A stretch of 64,000 nt of DNA, taken from assembly GCA_023362775.1 (NCBI GenBank), contig JALMGJ010000016.1, forward strand, positions 1,061,001 to 1,125,000. The letters run 5' to 3'. Both the position numbers and the translations under genes were made by a program. Origin of the DNA: Charina bottae. Lineage: Eukaryota; Chordata; Lepidosauria; Squamata; Charinaidae. Of the stretch, positions 9,280-21,499 are shown piece by piece (the stretch's first letter is position 1; each line of letters starts with the position of its first letter). The notes under the pieces are model-generated. The model made no database searches. It was not told where the DNA came from and saw nothing but the letters and a program-made list of their open reading frames with translations.

Positions 9280-10064
9280 TGTTGTTTACTGCAGGCACTG
9301 TCTTTGTAGCCATTGTGGCTAACCATAGATTAATGGTGAAGAGAATTGCACTTGGGATGTCCATGCTAATAAAGTGGAGGGAGCATATGATTGGTCAATG
9401 CCTTACACTCACATTGTTAATGATTGGCTTAAACTTTTGAATTAGAAATCTATAACAGAGGTGGTGTCAGTCTCCCTCCACTTTAGCTCTCTTCGCCTGT
9501 CATAGTTTCACACGTACACGTGTCAAGCATTGTAAGAACTTGAACTGTGGTTTTTTTGTGTGCCAAAAGCCTTGGTGCTCATAACAAGCCACTTGTCTTG
9601 ACATTCCTGCCTTGGCTGTTTTCTGATAAGACACCTGGACTGTTGACGAGCGTTCTGACGGGAGGGGGTCAAACTGGAGTGGGAACTAGCTTGCCTTCAA
9701 TTAGATAGTAAATGATGTCAGGGGGATGATTTTATTTTCAAAGTATGCGCACCAATTTGGCCATTCGAAGCTTTGCCTTTGCCTCATGTATTCTGATCCT
9801 GAATAAATGAATCTTTTTAGCATGAACTGACTGAAAGGTTTCTTGGGTTTGGGATCCTGATAGTGAGACACTCACAGGTGGTGAGGAAGGCCCAGTGTGG
9901 CTACCACTCATCTCTGCCTGCTTGATCCATTCACAAGTGTTCTTTCTGCTTTTTATTGTAGCCTGGCTTGGGAACAAACTTCTTAACTTCTAACAGTGGT
10001 CTAGTTTGTCCTTTAAAAACAAAAGGAAACCAGCTTGCTCCATGTTGTGGGGAAACAGTTCTTC
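9280..10064. other. No gene recognised
   Basis: Contains ATTGG boxes (9392, 9421), a TATAACAG and CT-rich sequence around 9465-9500, but no boundary or coding motif that allows classification. Confidence 0.35.
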
Positions 10065-10250
10065 AGATATCTCATCTCTAAGCTGAACCTATCCTTTCAA
10101 TTATTCCTCCAGACCACATACCATTCTGGTTGCCCTCTTCTGAGCAAACTATAAACTGCAAAGGTCCTTAAAATGTTGTAGCCAGAACTGGGCACAGCAC
10201 ACTAGCTGTAACACAGGCAGAATACAATAGAGAGGTAAATGGCTTCTTGT
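10065..10250 (-). mobile_element. Old CR1 LINE fragment, antisense
   Basis: The plus strand reads GTTGCCCTCTTCTGAGCA and AGCCAGAACTGGGCACAGCA, then GAGAGGTAAATGG. This is the familiar antisense image of the CR1 reverse transcriptase region found throughout amniotes. It is degraded, with no open frame. Confidence 0.6.
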
Positions 10251-10296
10251 TCTCTAGAACCTACTACAGAAAACGTTTCTTAAGACAGCATTCATG

Positions 10297-10605
10297 TTCT
10301 AAGGCAGAGCTTTCCAAACTGTGTGTCGGGACACGTTAATGTGTCGGCTGCAGTGTCTCGGTGTGTCGCGGCTGCTGCTGCCGCCTCCAAGCCTTGCCAG
10401 GGTTCCACGCAGGTCCTAGTGCCTGCCTTGTGCCTTGCTGCCTCCAAACCTGCTGTGATTCTGCACAGGTCCTAGTGCCTGCCTTGTGCCCTGCTGTAAG
10501 AGTGTGTCGCGAAATGATGCCCTGCTGTAAGAGTGTGTCGCGAAATGATGCATGTCTAAAAAGTGTGTCACCAACATGAGAAGTTTGGAAAGCTCTGTTC
10601 TAAGG
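10297..10605. mobile_element. hAT-type MITE with perfect 8-bp duplication, copy B
   Basis: Element 10305-10597 (293 bp) starts CAGAGCTTTCCAAACT and ends AGTTTGGAAAGCTCTG, perfect inverted termini. It is flanked by TTCTAAGG at 10297-10304 and 10598-10605. It codes for nothing and would need a hAT transposase in trans. Internally two direct repeats are visible: CCTAGTGCCTGCCTTGTGCC twice (from about 10413 and 10471) and a 30-bp unit at 10490-10519 repeated at 10520-10549. Confidence 0.93.
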
Positions 10606-11689
10606 AGTATCACATCATTGGCTCAAGGAAATTTAATGCTGGACTCAGTGGCCTATTTTAATCTAACAAGACAAATCTCGTGTTTTTATCAGGCATGTCA
10701 AGACTTCAATTCTACTAATGTCAAGATATTACTGTACTTCTTCTTGCCAATATGCATATCATTGTAAGCAATTTCTATTGAATAGTGGCCCAACATTAAT
10801 GGGATAATAAAAAATGCAACCTTTTCAAAACCCATAATCCCCCTTTTGCTTTCCCAGGTCTTGATTTAACTACTTCAAAACCACTCATGCCAAGACGAGA
10901 AAAGAAAGGTGTGTTCTCTGAGTGTATGGCTTAATTTATCAGTCTTTATTCAAAGCGATAGAAGTGCTGAATACAATCTAGTTACATTGGAAAACATAAA
11001 TCATGACTGTCAAGATCAAGTACATCTTCCCAAACACAGCTGCTTGAGGATTAAATCTTAATTTTATGAAAGTGTTTCTAATGACAGCATTTTTGTTATT
11101 GTTGTGGTTAGATAGCAAGAAATGTCATTTATAAATGTGCCAAAGAAGTGAGTAATTGTACCTGAGCCATTTGACCAAGCATAAAGGAAATTGAAGAGGT
11201 TTATGATGTTACAAAGTCTAAACACAGTATTTTTATTAATCTCACAAGGTTCAACTACTAGTTATCACCTTTTTGTTTGGTACAAAAACTGGTAGTAATT
11301 GTTCTTCCTTCCAGAACTCAAAATGTTAGTTTCCTCATTTGGTCTCTATCCTAGAAAGGGAAGCATCAGCATGGTAGTTGCTGGAAGGAGAAGGTAATAT
11401 TGGCTGTTAGTGTTGGATTCATACCGTCATTGCTCTTCAGGTGTCATCATAACAGTTTGTAATGCAGATTATTGCTTATTCATTTTAGAAAAATACCAAT
11501 CCAATACAGTATATATTCAAAGCACAAGGAGGATCCAGGGAAATTTCTTCCACTCTGAGTCCTTACAACAGCTTCAGCAGCCTCGATATTAGGTTTCTGA
11601 AGTAGGCCAGTATAGTGGATGACATTTCAAACTCAACATTATGTAACAGAGCTTATCAAGCAGATTTATGAACTTCTTTTATTTCTGTA
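10606..11689. other. No gene recognised
   Basis: AT-rich sequence without coding similarity, repeat termini or RNA gene features that I can recognise. Confidence 0.4.
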
Positions 11690-12085
11690 TGAGCGAAGGA
11701 AGATAGATGCTTTTGAACTGTGGTGTTGGAGGAAAATTCTGAGAGTGCCTTGGACTGCAAGAAGATCAAACCAGTCCATACTCCAGGAAATAAAGCCAGA
11801 CTGCTCACTTGAGGGAATGATATTAAAGACAAAACTGAAGTACTTTGGCCACATAATGAGAAGACAGGATACCTTGGAGAAGAAGCTGATGCTAGGAAAA
11901 GTGGAAGGCAAAAGGAAGAGGGGCCGACCAAGGGCAAGATGGATGGATGGTATTCTGGAGGCGACGGACTCAACCATTGGGGAGCTGGGGATGGTGACGG
12001 CCGACAGAAAGCTCTGGCGTGGGCTGGTCCATGAAGTCACGAAGAGTCGGAAACAACTGAACGAATAAACAACAACAACATTGTG
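11690..12085 (+). mobile_element. BovB LINE 3' fragment
   Basis: The C-terminal BovB region is open from about 11690 to TAA at 12066-12068: R-R-K-I-D-A-F-E-L-W-C-W, then K-L-K-Y-F-G-H-I-M-R-R, L-M-L-G-K-V-E-G-K and H-E-V-T-K-S-R. The end is GAAGAGTCGGAAACAACTGA and an AAC tail (about 12069-12081). It aligns with the 7436-8507 copy but is more diverged, so it is a separate, older or subfamily-distinct insertion. It is strongly 5'-truncated; no clear target duplication. Confidence 0.92.
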
Positions 12086-12145
12086 GTTGAATTCAGGCAA
12101 CACATGTAACTGGATGTGTGAGCTTACTAAACCAAGTATTACTGG

Positions 12146-12220
12146 GAGAAGAGAAGAGAAGAGAAGAGAAGAGAAGAGAAGAGAAGAGAAGAGAAGAGAA
12201 GAGAAGAGAAGAGAAGAGAA
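12146..12220. repeat. (GAGAA)15 microsatellite
   Basis: Fifteen perfect pentamer units of purines only on the plus strand. Confidence 0.98.
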
Positions 12221-13689
12221 GTTGTGATCAAACTAGTATGCTGTAGTCAGCTGTATTGTGTGAATGTCAAACATGGTCAACTGTGGGCTAATGGTGAAGA
12301 TACATCCACATAATCCTCCAGGAAAAGGAGACAGAATACAGAATGGCTGAGTGCAGGATAGGCACTAAGTTCACTATCAAGGTCTGACAGCCATAGAACA
12401 TGCATCTCAAGCTAACTCTGCTTACCTTGTCAATGGGGAAGGTGCATGGATGTAACAAACCCTTGTTATTCTTCTGTAACAAGGACTTGTGGTGGCCATA
12501 TTCGCCAGAATTCCTTGTAAGTGGTATAGCTGGCTTAATACCAAGGGAGAGACTTGGAAAACAGTAGTGTGTGTCAGAACAGAATACCTGCTTATTAAAT
12601 ACTTAGTCCATGGTCCATAGCCAGGTCAATTTTGGAAGCCACAATCAAGTTCAAGGCATAGACTGGAAGACATTGTCTTAAGTCAGTCAGATGGCCTGGG
12701 CCCACAGTTCTTCAAAAGAGAAAATTAATAAGGTGTTTGAAAAAGCCTGGTTTTTTAGGCAACACCAAGAGAAGTTGGAGAGCAGGTTTTTGTCAACCAG
12801 GATGTCTCCCCAGATGCTGCCTAAATATTTTGAGAGAGCAATTCTGATTTTGCCAGTTCTTAACTTCAGACACTCATTTTATTTTCACTATTACGGCCTC
12901 AGTTGCCTCCACTGTTTTGGATCTGGGGTGGCAGAGATTTCAATACATTTTCTCCTCCAGCTATGTCCTATTTTTGGAGAAGTGCTTGCCTTAAGCTCTT
13001 CTCTAACAACTGGATAGGATGTCACTATCTGCTGCAGGTCCTGATGGTACTGAATCCTCATCAGAAGACTCCTCAGAGGCAGGCATGACACATAGGACAC
13101 TTGGCAGGACTGAAGAAGAGCAGAAATTCTGTTTGCAAATTGTGGCCTTTGATCTGGTTAACATGTTTATGTAATGCTAGATACTAAAATGAGGAACTAT
13201 GACTAGGATTATGGGATAGCCATGTTGTGTGAAGTAGGGCATTATTATTTTAATTTGTAGTTCCTGGTGTGAGAAACTCTGCAAAGCAGGCATGGGAGGA
13301 CAATTTCAGTTGGTGTGAGAAGAGGCAATACAGTCCAGAGGTGGGTACTGTAGAAAGGTGGGGGCATAAGAAGGCTGCACTACAAAGATTCCACCTTACT
13401 TGGCTTACTATAAGCCTTCCTGGAACTAATTTTGACTGTTTTGAAGATTGTATGTTTACCCCTGTCTAGCATTAAAGAAGCCTTTCTGAAATCCATGTGG
13501 TTTTCATTTATTGAGTTGACTACTATGTGGAGCTGGGCCCCTAGGAACATGTTTGAGGCCTCCTAGGGATTCCAGAGAACTCTGGAATTCCGACTCAGTA
13601 TTTTATCAGATTGAGTTCACTTCAAGTAATATTAATGTAAATAATATGGCTGCTTAAATTAATCCAGGATCTAACGGTAGTGGTCATTA
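12221..13689. other. No gene recognised
   Basis: Single-copy-looking sequence. Several 60-110 codon frames exist but show no domain, composition bias or conserved motif. Confidence 0.4.
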
Positions 13690-13746
13690 TATTTGTTTGT
13701 TTGTTTGTTTGTTTGTTTGTTCCTTCATTCATTCATTCATTCATTC

Positions 13747-13789
<43 letters not shown>

Positions 13790-14266
13790 TTTTTACACCA
13801 TCCATCTCACTATGCAAGTGCCTCTGGGCAGCTTACAAATAAAAGGTCATAAAAAGACCATTATAAAAAGTACAAAAAATATGTTAAAAGAGAAAAGCTA
13901 AAAGGCGGAGAGAGCTGTCAGAGCAATCGGCAAAGAAACAATGCTGAGTTCAAGTTCTAACTCTAGTTCTTTATTGTTTCCACCGTACACATCATCTTGC
14001 CAAACTAAAGGTCCCTGTTCTGAGCTAAAGGAAAAAATACCCCTGGGGATCTAGGGTGGTGCCAGCCGAACCCTCTCTCTCGTTGCCCCCGCACTTTCCA
14101 CGCTAAGCAAGCTGTGACTTGTCAGCTTGGAATGCACTCTCCTCTCCCCCCTCTTTAAGCTCCATCACCCCACCTCCCTCCTCAGGAGACATTCCATCAC
14201 AAGAGCATCCTCAAGCCACCAACCACCCCGAGGGCTGCTTACCACCATTGGATCCCCAAGCAAGTT

Positions 14267-16404
14267 GGCAGACCCAGGTCTTTTTTTTTTTACCATAAGT
14301 TTTATTAAATTTTAAAATACATATTAAGAGCTAATACAAAAAAAAAAGAAATAGAAATACAAAGTAAGAAAAAGGAAAAGAAAAAGTGAAGTCAAAAAAT
14401 AACAAACAAAGAAAATATAGAAAATAGATGTCCTCCAATTTATCCTTGAACTTTAAGTACAACAATTAACTTTAAATGTTAGTCCTTCATACAATACACA
14501 GAAACTTTTCTTTGTCATATACCCTATGATTTCTATAATCCAATCTTCTGTTCTTCATATAGGTTTTGCCTTTCTTGATATCTTCCAACAATCCATCTCT
14601 GGTTTCTACTCCTTAGAATAGTAATCAAATGTTCATTGTTGCATCAATTAAATGTTTTCCATTTGCTCTTTCCATTTTTACATCTATATTTATGTCTTCA
14701 ATAAAGTCCAATTAGTATAACAAATAAAGGCCTTATCTACGTCTAATAAAATACAGTATATTCTGTTCATGTTATGACTATATATTCCATTAATACATAA
14801 TCTAACATATTACATAACATAATACATAATATAGCAAAAATACAAAACCTAACATAACATATAACCTAATACATACAACATATTCTTGTAATAACCTACA
14901 TTCTAATTCCATCTCATCATCTCATTGTCTTCTCATAAATGTGTCTCCAGAAAGAGTAATATATAATATCAACATATTTATTTATAATCTTGTATCTTAC
15001 ACTTAAAATATCATGTTTTTATGCATCTGTACAGTTTCTCATATCTGCGCTTACTCTGTGTACAATACCAAATCCGCATTTTCATTAACCTTGCATTCCA
15101 AATCAATATCAATAAATCTCCTGTTTAGGTTATGCCAATATCACAATATGCAACTTGTTTATTTCTATAACTCATGTGGGATGTCAAAATGTTTATTTTG
15201 CCATATCTATCAATTTGCATATTAAAATCTTCCTGTCTCAGCTGCCACAATGTATTTATGCCCAAACGTTTAATAGACCACTTCCTGTAAAATATCATAA
15301 TCTTCTTCTGTACCAATACATTCAAAGTCCTCTTTCCCTGTTTCTCTACTGGTTCAAAAGGTCTTTCCTCTGTTTCTAAATCTGTCCCTTGTATCTTCTG
15401 TTCCTGAGCCACCAAAACTATTAATATACGTTCTATGGATTTCTTAATTTGCAAAAAAAATTTGCTGGTTTCTTCCTTAAAATCCTGAAGTGCTGTGAGA
15501 AATGCCATTATTTGTTGTTCAAACTGTAATCAGCTGCCGTAGCCAAAACAAAGAATTTTCTCAGGGAACAAGGAACAGCTGTTCTATTATTATCAGTAAT
15601 GTCTATTTCTTTAAGTGAGAAAAGCTTTTAAAATAAAAGATGAAAAATTCCACAAAGCAGTACTTCAAACAGTTTGTAAAAGGAAAGATGAAAATATATT
15701 CCAAATGAAAGATAGTCCTTTCTAAAAAAAAGTAGGAAAAAAAAAAGGTAAAGAGGCACACATTCTCTATACTTTATTCTTTATTCTTCTTTATTCTTCA
15801 GGCTGCAAGCTGCTTAACCCAAACAAACAATTTCTCAAAAGTCAGTTAGTTTGTCGAGTGAGAAATACCAACAAAGTCTCTTAAGTCCCAATTTCTCTGA
15901 TACAAAAGAAAGGCAGAAAAATACAAACTTGTTCACTATGTTGCCAAAATAAAATCTATCAAACTTCCACCAAAATTAATTATAGCAAAGAAAACACAAA
16001 ATTAGCCAACATTTTGAACGAAGTCCAAAGATAAATTTTAGATAATAAAAATGTACTAATCTAAAAAAGAAAACTAATATAAAGTGGTCTAAAAGCTGGC
16101 TGTCACTCTTGTGTCTCCCAAGAGACTTACGTTCTCTGCAGAGCTAGGATCCTCCTTCAGCCATTTCACTGCATTCACCCCCGTTCTTCTCCGCGGTGGA
16201 AACAACAAAGAAAAACAGGAGTGGGCAATTACAATGGCTCTGTGAGCAATCTTCTGGTTCCCCCTTCTCCAGGGGGAAACTTCAGTGGTCTGTAGACCCC
16301 TGCAAACAAGATAGAAAGTTAGCCAGGTCTCAGAGCTCAGAGCTCTGAGAAACTCTGACTTGTCGAGCTGCCAGCCAGGCTTGGAGACGGCAGACCCAGG
16401 TCTT
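14267..16404 (-). mobile_element. L1-derived insertion lacking ORF2 (HAL1-like), with 16-bp target duplication
   Basis: The unit 14283-16388 (about 2.1 kb) is flanked by GGCAGACCCAGGTCTT at 14267-14282 and 16389-16404. It starts on the right, has an A-rich 3' region and ends in poly(A) (poly-T at 14281-14291 on the plus strand), so it is a minus-strand, poly(A)-tailed retroposon. At 2.1 kb with both ends present it has room for a short ORF1-like frame (15125-15508) but no ORF2 reverse transcriptase. Mammalian half-L1 (HAL1) elements have this layout. A simple internally deleted L1 is the alternative. Confidence 0.7.
15125..15508 (-). pseudogene. ORF1-like coiled-coil frame in the L1-derived unit
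   Basis: ATG at 15508 opens 127 codons. Residues 5-40 are amphipathic and rich in Glu, Lys, Leu and Ile, compatible with the coiled coil that trimerises L1 ORF1 proteins. After about residue 65 the sequence is basic and less regular. An L1 ORF1 protein is normally 300 residues or more with an RNA-recognition domain, which is not visible here. It is the only sizeable frame in the unit; assignment to ORF1 is inference from context. Confidence 0.4.
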
Positions 16405-16600
16405 AATGCTCTTCCAGAAGGCCAGAAGACTGGGGGGCAGCCTCACTTCAGGGGGCAAGATGTTCCATAGCACATGGGCAATGGCAGAAAAGGCTCTCCT
16501 CCTAGACCCTGCCAGTCAAAATTCTTCCTGCTGGACCGGGTGGGACAAGATGGTTCCTCAGGTAACCTGGGCCCATGCAATGCTTAGCTTCCAAGATCAA

Positions 16601-17524
16601 CAACATGCAATTCTTGTTTTTTTAACAGAAACTTTCTCCAAGGTCACAATGAATCCTTATGTGTACCATTTTACAGAGTTTGATCAGATACTTCAGCTGA
16701 CGGGGTCCATAACATGCCCTTCCTGACAGACCAGGTGGGATGGGTAAATGTAATTGGGATTTTAAGCTCATAAAATCTGAGATTGTCTATAGAGCTATCA
16801 AAATCTGGACAAACACTAGGTGGAAACAAAGGATTAGAGCTGTTTATATCTCTTTGTTGCTATCTAGTGTTCATCCAGTTCTTGAAGTCCTGATGTGGGT
16901 GTCCTAGTAATTGGTCTCCACCTCTTCCTCCTTTCTTCCTCTTCCTTTGCTTCTATCTCCACCTTCTTCTGCATATGTATGTTCCAATGTTAACATACAG
17001 TGGCTCTGTTATCTGAGTTCTCCCTTTTCCATTTGTGTATCTCCATTTGATCTTGTATTTCTTCATTCATTTCCACTTCCCCACACTTTGGATGTTATAG
17101 ATTGCAACAACTGTCTTCCACATCAGTAGGTGGGTGAGGACTGCTGGGAGTCAAAAACATCTGAGAAGTACTTGGTTGGAGAAGACTGATGAATATTCAA
17201 CCATTTATCTTCCATATCTCTTACTGTAATTAGCAGTATGATATGGTAATTCATTGCTTTTTCTCACCTACTCCACTAGCAAGGTGAAAGTGGGGAAGGG
17301 GAGTGACTGTAACTGTGCAACTTTTATTGTTGTTTGCTTTTGTAATGTGGAAAAACTATAAATAATGTTATGCCACCACAAATTAGCATATGTCATCAAG
17401 GCAATGTGTGGAGAAATTAAGAAAACAGGCCCATATGCATTTATCTCATCAGAACAAAAATTACAATTGCAACCAATACATTACTAGGGATCTAAGAAAT
17501 CTGCCATAGATCTGGTATTAAGAG
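16601..17524. other. No gene recognised
   Basis: Pyrimidine-rich segment at 16915-17090, otherwise plain AT-rich sequence. Confidence 0.4.
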
Positions 17525-18050
17525 CAATTAGTTCTGCTCTATTCTGTAGTTCAGCTCAAGTACTGCATCCACCACACTTAGAAAGGATTTAGCCAAACTG
17601 GAAAAAGAAGTACATAGAAGTTCAATGAGGATGATCAGGGGGGTAGAAACTAAGCCTTGTAAAAAGAGGTTGGAGGAGCTGGGTATACTTAGTCTTTTGA
17701 AAAAAATGATTGGTGAGGATGTGATAGTACTTTACAAATATCTGAAAGGAGGTGACATGGAAGCTCAAGACCTTCTCTCTCATTCCAGACTGCAAGACAC
17801 AGAATAATGGATTTAAGTACAGGAAACCAGATTCCGCTTGAATGTTAGGGGAAAAAAATTCCTAATGTTAAGAGCATTTCAAGAGTGGAAGCAATTACTC
17901 TAAGTCGTGGTGGGCTTCTCTTTGTTGGAAGTATTCAAGTAGAGGCTAGACACCCGTCTCTATGAGATGCTTTAACTGGGATTTCTGCTCTGAGCAGGAG
18001 ATTTGATTTGATTACATAAAAGATCCCTTCCAATTCTATGCGTCATTGCA
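17525..18050 (+). mobile_element. CR1 LINE 3' end fragment
   Basis: The sequence encodes, with stops, the CR1 C-terminus: M-I-R-G-V-E, then K-R-L-E-E-L-G-I-L-S-L and Y-K-Y-L-K-G-G-D, in one frame at 17625-17807. It ends in the CR1 3' region GATCCCTTCCAATTCTATG at about 18023-18041. Degraded and 5'-truncated; old. Confidence 0.88.
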
Positions 18051-19489
18051 AAAACAAGTAGAACAGGCCCAAGTAGATAATACAGAACAGTTTTACTCAG
18101 ATTCACACATTCTGATTCAAAATAAACTATATTGCAGAATAATATGTTGTAGTAGTATAAATGTAAATACAGATGTTGGCTATTCCTAAAAATCACAATT
18201 TAAACACCCTTAAATCTAATAAGTGCAAGACACAATTAAGAAACAGAATAGCAGGCTTACAATCTAGTATTATCAGTTAATAATATTAGCTACAATATTA
18301 GTATTGGAAAGGAAAAAGAAAATAAACAAACACAAAATTTGACAGGCAGCTTGAAGAAACACAGGAGCTGGAAAGGAAGAATGGCAGTCAGCCACTCTAC
18401 AGAGCCTATGGAATGAGTGCCACTGTCATTGGATACTTTGGTAATGCACACATTATGTGTGACTTTTCAAGCTGAGAATAACTAACACAAACCCTGTCAA
18501 TGTCAGTTGGCATTCACCTGAGTGCATGAAGATTTCAGAGCAGGGAAAGAAGGGAAGCTCACACAAACCTGCACGTTTTCCAGGCCTAACACAGTTGGCC
18601 CACCTAAGACCCAATCAGCAACCCATCTAAGTGTATGCCTGGGGCTCCGAAAACTGCCTGACCATTCAGCAGCAGCAAGTTAATACATGGCTCAGTAGGT
18701 CACAAGTTGTAAAAGCCTTTTTGAGAAATATACACTTATTTGAACTAGAACGTAAAAAGTATATTTGGCTACTTCATACCCACATGGTGGCGCTCCTGCT
18801 CTTTAAAATGCTGCTTGACCTTCCGCTCAATTAGTCAAAAGTTGCTAGCCTATATCAAATGCATTCAGCTGCCAATTGGACTGAAAAGATTTTGTTTGTT
18901 AATGCCATTTCTTGAAGTCATTGAAGGAATGCCAAGAAGAAGTTGACAGTGTTAGATTTTAAATATCTGATTAGATTAAAAAGAAACCAAGTAATGGCTA
19001 CATTTGAAGCTGAGGGAATGACAGCTTCATTTTAAATTAAGGAATGTTCTAAATAATTAACCCAGTAAAATAAATTTTGACTATTGGTACATTAATCAAG
19101 ACCTGACTCTAATATCATTAACTCTGTTGATGCTGTTTGTGTAAGAAGTTCATCTGAAGGCAAATTAATCTAATTTAACTTTCTTTTGTTTCAGTAGGTT
19201 ACATCCAAATGAGTTCATACTAAGGCCTATTGGGGGATTAAAGTTCCTTAAATTGTTTATCCCACCTTATAAAGGCCATACCAAATGCAGCTCACTGAAA
19301 AGCATAGCACTTTCTTGAAAAGCAAACGCACCAGCAATAGATTACACCCAACTTGCAGCTGGTTTTAACAGAGCAAGAAATAGAGAACTAGCCACATTAG
19401 CTCTGCCTGTCAACTCCCTGAGCTAAGACACCTCACTCAGCAGGAGACATCTGCAGTGCTAAGCATAGGAATTCAGCAGAAGCCACAGT
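18051..19489. other. No gene recognised; ATTA-rich block 18890-19200
   Basis: No coding similarity. The 18890-19200 part is rich in ATTA/TTAAT homeodomain-like cores and free of recognisable repeats, so it may be conserved non-coding DNA. Confidence 0.35.

Positions 19490-19552
<63 letters not shown>
19490..19552. repeat. (GT)n(GA)n microsatellite
   Basis: About 20 GT units join about 12 GA units. The short minus-strand frame across it is low complexity. Confidence 0.97.
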
Positions 19553-19553
<1 letters not shown>

Positions 19554-19963
19554 CATTGTGCAAATAATGAGAATTGTGTCGTTTGCAACAGTAATATCAC
19601 AATGCAAATGACATAGAGTGTGCAATTCACATCATGCTGGTGATGACCTCATGGCAAAGCTTGACCCACCTTGCCCCTCCTGCAGACAACCATGTGCCAA
19701 CTCTCCTTTAAAAGCCAAGCTTGTAGCAAACAGGAGTGAAAGATAGCTGAGATGCATAATGGGGAGAGACCTCAGACAAGATTTCTATTGCTAGTAAAGG
19801 AGAAATAGAAGATCCCAGAACTTTTGCCTGGATTTGATCTGTATAGAGGAAAGCTGTTACTTTTTTTTTTAAGGATATCTTGGGAAGGTGGCAGGGTTAG
19901 ATGGCTGATTAAATTTTGTGAAGCATGACATTTCTTTAATCCTGATATTTCTAGGATTTTCTG

Positions 19964-20320
19964 CCAATCATCGGTTAAAGGTAAAGGTTCCCCCCGCACA
20001 TTTGTGCAGTCGTGTCCGACTCTAGGGGCCGGTGCTCATCTCCGTTTGTTAGCCGAAGAGCCAGCGTTGTCTGAAGACGCTTCCACGGTCATGTGGCCGG
20101 CATGACGCACGTGGAACGCTGTTACCTACCCACCGAAGTGGTACCTATTAATCTACTTGCATTTGCATGCTTTCGAATTGCTAGGTTGGCAAGAGCTGGA
20201 GCTAGTGCGGGAGCTCACTCCGCACGCAGGGCTAGGGATTCGAACCTCCAAACTTGCAATCTTCCGATCGACAAGCCTGGTGTCTTACCCGCTGAGCCAC
20301 CACGCCCCAATCATCGGTTA
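19964..20320 (-). mobile_element. tRNA-headed SINE with BovB-like tail (Sauria-type), copy 1
   Basis: Full-length unit, about 19978-20308. The minus strand starts GGGGCGTGGTGGCTCAG (box A) with box B GGTTCGAATCC, a body with TACCTACCC and ATGTGGCCGGCATGAC, then CTAGAGTCGGACACGACT and ACCTTTACCTTT. The motif GAGTCGGACACGACT also ends the BovB at 7461-7474, so BovB probably drives it. CCAATCATCGGTTA at about 19964-19977 and 20307-20320 is the target duplication (its CC overlaps the SINE head). Confidence 0.92.
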
Positions 20321-20464
20321 GAATAGTGCTAAAACTAAGTACAGAATGAAGGACAATTCACCTTCCTTTTAAAAAATAAAACAAGCAAACACACAAGGAC
20401 AAGTAGTTTCAATAAAAATTGTTGGTGAAGTCCTTTCAGCTCCATTTCTTAAGGTTTCAGTTGC

Positions 20465-20552
20465 AATTACTGTATGCTGCCCAGAGTCACTTTTTGTGAG
20501 ATGGGTGGCCATATAAATTTGATAAATAAATACATAAATAAATTAAAAGCAT
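20465..20552 (+). mobile_element. CR1/L2-type LINE 3' tail fragment
   Basis: GCTGCCCAGAGTCAC, GTGAGATGGGTGGCCATATAA and ATAAATAAATA repeats form the typical terminal 90 bp of this LINE group. Nothing upstream is recognisable. Confidence 0.75.
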
Positions 20553-21012
20553 GGCTAAATGAAAATAATTTTAACTTGGCTAGGTCCTGTCTCAGTTTTC
20601 CCAATCTTACCTAGCAGATTGTAACACCATAAATCTCAGCTCAGTTTCTGTTGATGCATTCAGATGAAATTGGAAGCATGATAAACATACTTCCCATGCT
20701 TCTTGGTGCCAGTAGGGCAATCCTATGGATGCTCATGGCATCCCATGCTTCCTGATTCTCAAATTCATCTACTATCAGTGTGAGCTGAGAAAGGCCTCTC
20801 TACATCTTCTGGTATTTGTGAGAAAAAAACCCAAATGCAATATACATAAACTTGTATTTTTCATCAGATTTTATCAAAATTTTATTTATATGATGTGAAA
20901 ACAGTTTTTTCCTGCCAAAGTAAGAGATTGGGTTTCAAGGAAAGTTTACCTATTTTTGTCAAAAGTAGTTTCATTTTTCACTTTATTTTTGTTTAAACTA
21001 CAACCAATTTTT
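20553..21012. other. No gene recognised
   Basis: AT-rich spacer between the LINE tail and the next SINE. Confidence 0.4.
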
Positions 21013-21365
21013 ACTTAAAGGGTAAGGTAAAGGTTCCCCCCGCACATTTGTGCAGTCATGTCCGACTCTATGGGTTGGTGCTCATCTCTGTTTCTTAGCC
21101 GAAGAGCCAGCGTTGTCCAAAGGTGCTTCCACGGTTATGTGGCCGGCATGACGCACACGGAACGCTGTTACCTACCCACTGAAGTGGTACCTATTCATCT
21201 ACTTGCATTTGCATGCTTTCGAATTGCTAGGTTGGCAAGAGCTGGAGCTAGTGCGGGAGCTCATTCTGTCACGCGGGGCTGGGGATTTGAACCTCCGAGC
21301 TTGCGATCTTCCGAACAACAAGCCTGGTGTCTTGCCCGCTGAGCCACCATGCCCCTCACTTAAAG
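21013..21365 (-). mobile_element. Sauria-type SINE, copy 2
   Basis: Minus-strand SINE at about 21023-21355 with the same head, body and BovB-like tail as the 19978 copy. ACTTAAAG at 21013-21020 and 21358-21365 is the likely 8-bp duplication. GCCCCTCACTTAAAG (21351-21365) is repeated at 21371-21385, a small secondary duplication at the insertion edge. Confidence 0.88.
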
Positions 21366-21499
21366 TTAAAGCCCCTCACTTAAAGTGGCATTATTCAAGG
21401 TGAATATGGAAGTATCTGCAAAACCTCCAAGAAATTCTAGTGGAAATTAAAAGACATTTGAGTAAGCTTAACAAATGTTCTCTGGAATGTTTCCCTTAC

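Larger units (their letters stand above)
13690..16600 (-). mobile_element. L2/CR1-type LINE, 3' part, split by a later insertion
   Basis: On the minus strand 16600-16405 encodes the degraded C-terminus of an L2/CR1-type LINE (a G-x-G-Y-L-R block, then A-P-x-x-W-N-like and F-K/R-type end motifs, with stops). It continues at 14266-13784 with the 3' untranslated part, GCTGCCCAGAGGCAC-like tail and ATTGATTGA/TGAA/ACAA repeats (13690-13790). The two halves join cleanly if the insertion 14283-16388 and one copy of its 16-bp duplication are removed. Confidence 0.75.

Noticed and set aside
12146..12220. Possible satellite or CRISPR-like array
   Set aside because: Simple perfect GAGAA pentamers without spacers; an ordinary microsatellite. 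No CRISPR structure exists in the window.
20153..20290. Possible tRNA gene, from box A and box B matches
   Set aside because: Boxes A and B belong to the heads of the SINEs; no cloverleaf with acceptor stem closes, and the same holds for the other SINE copies.
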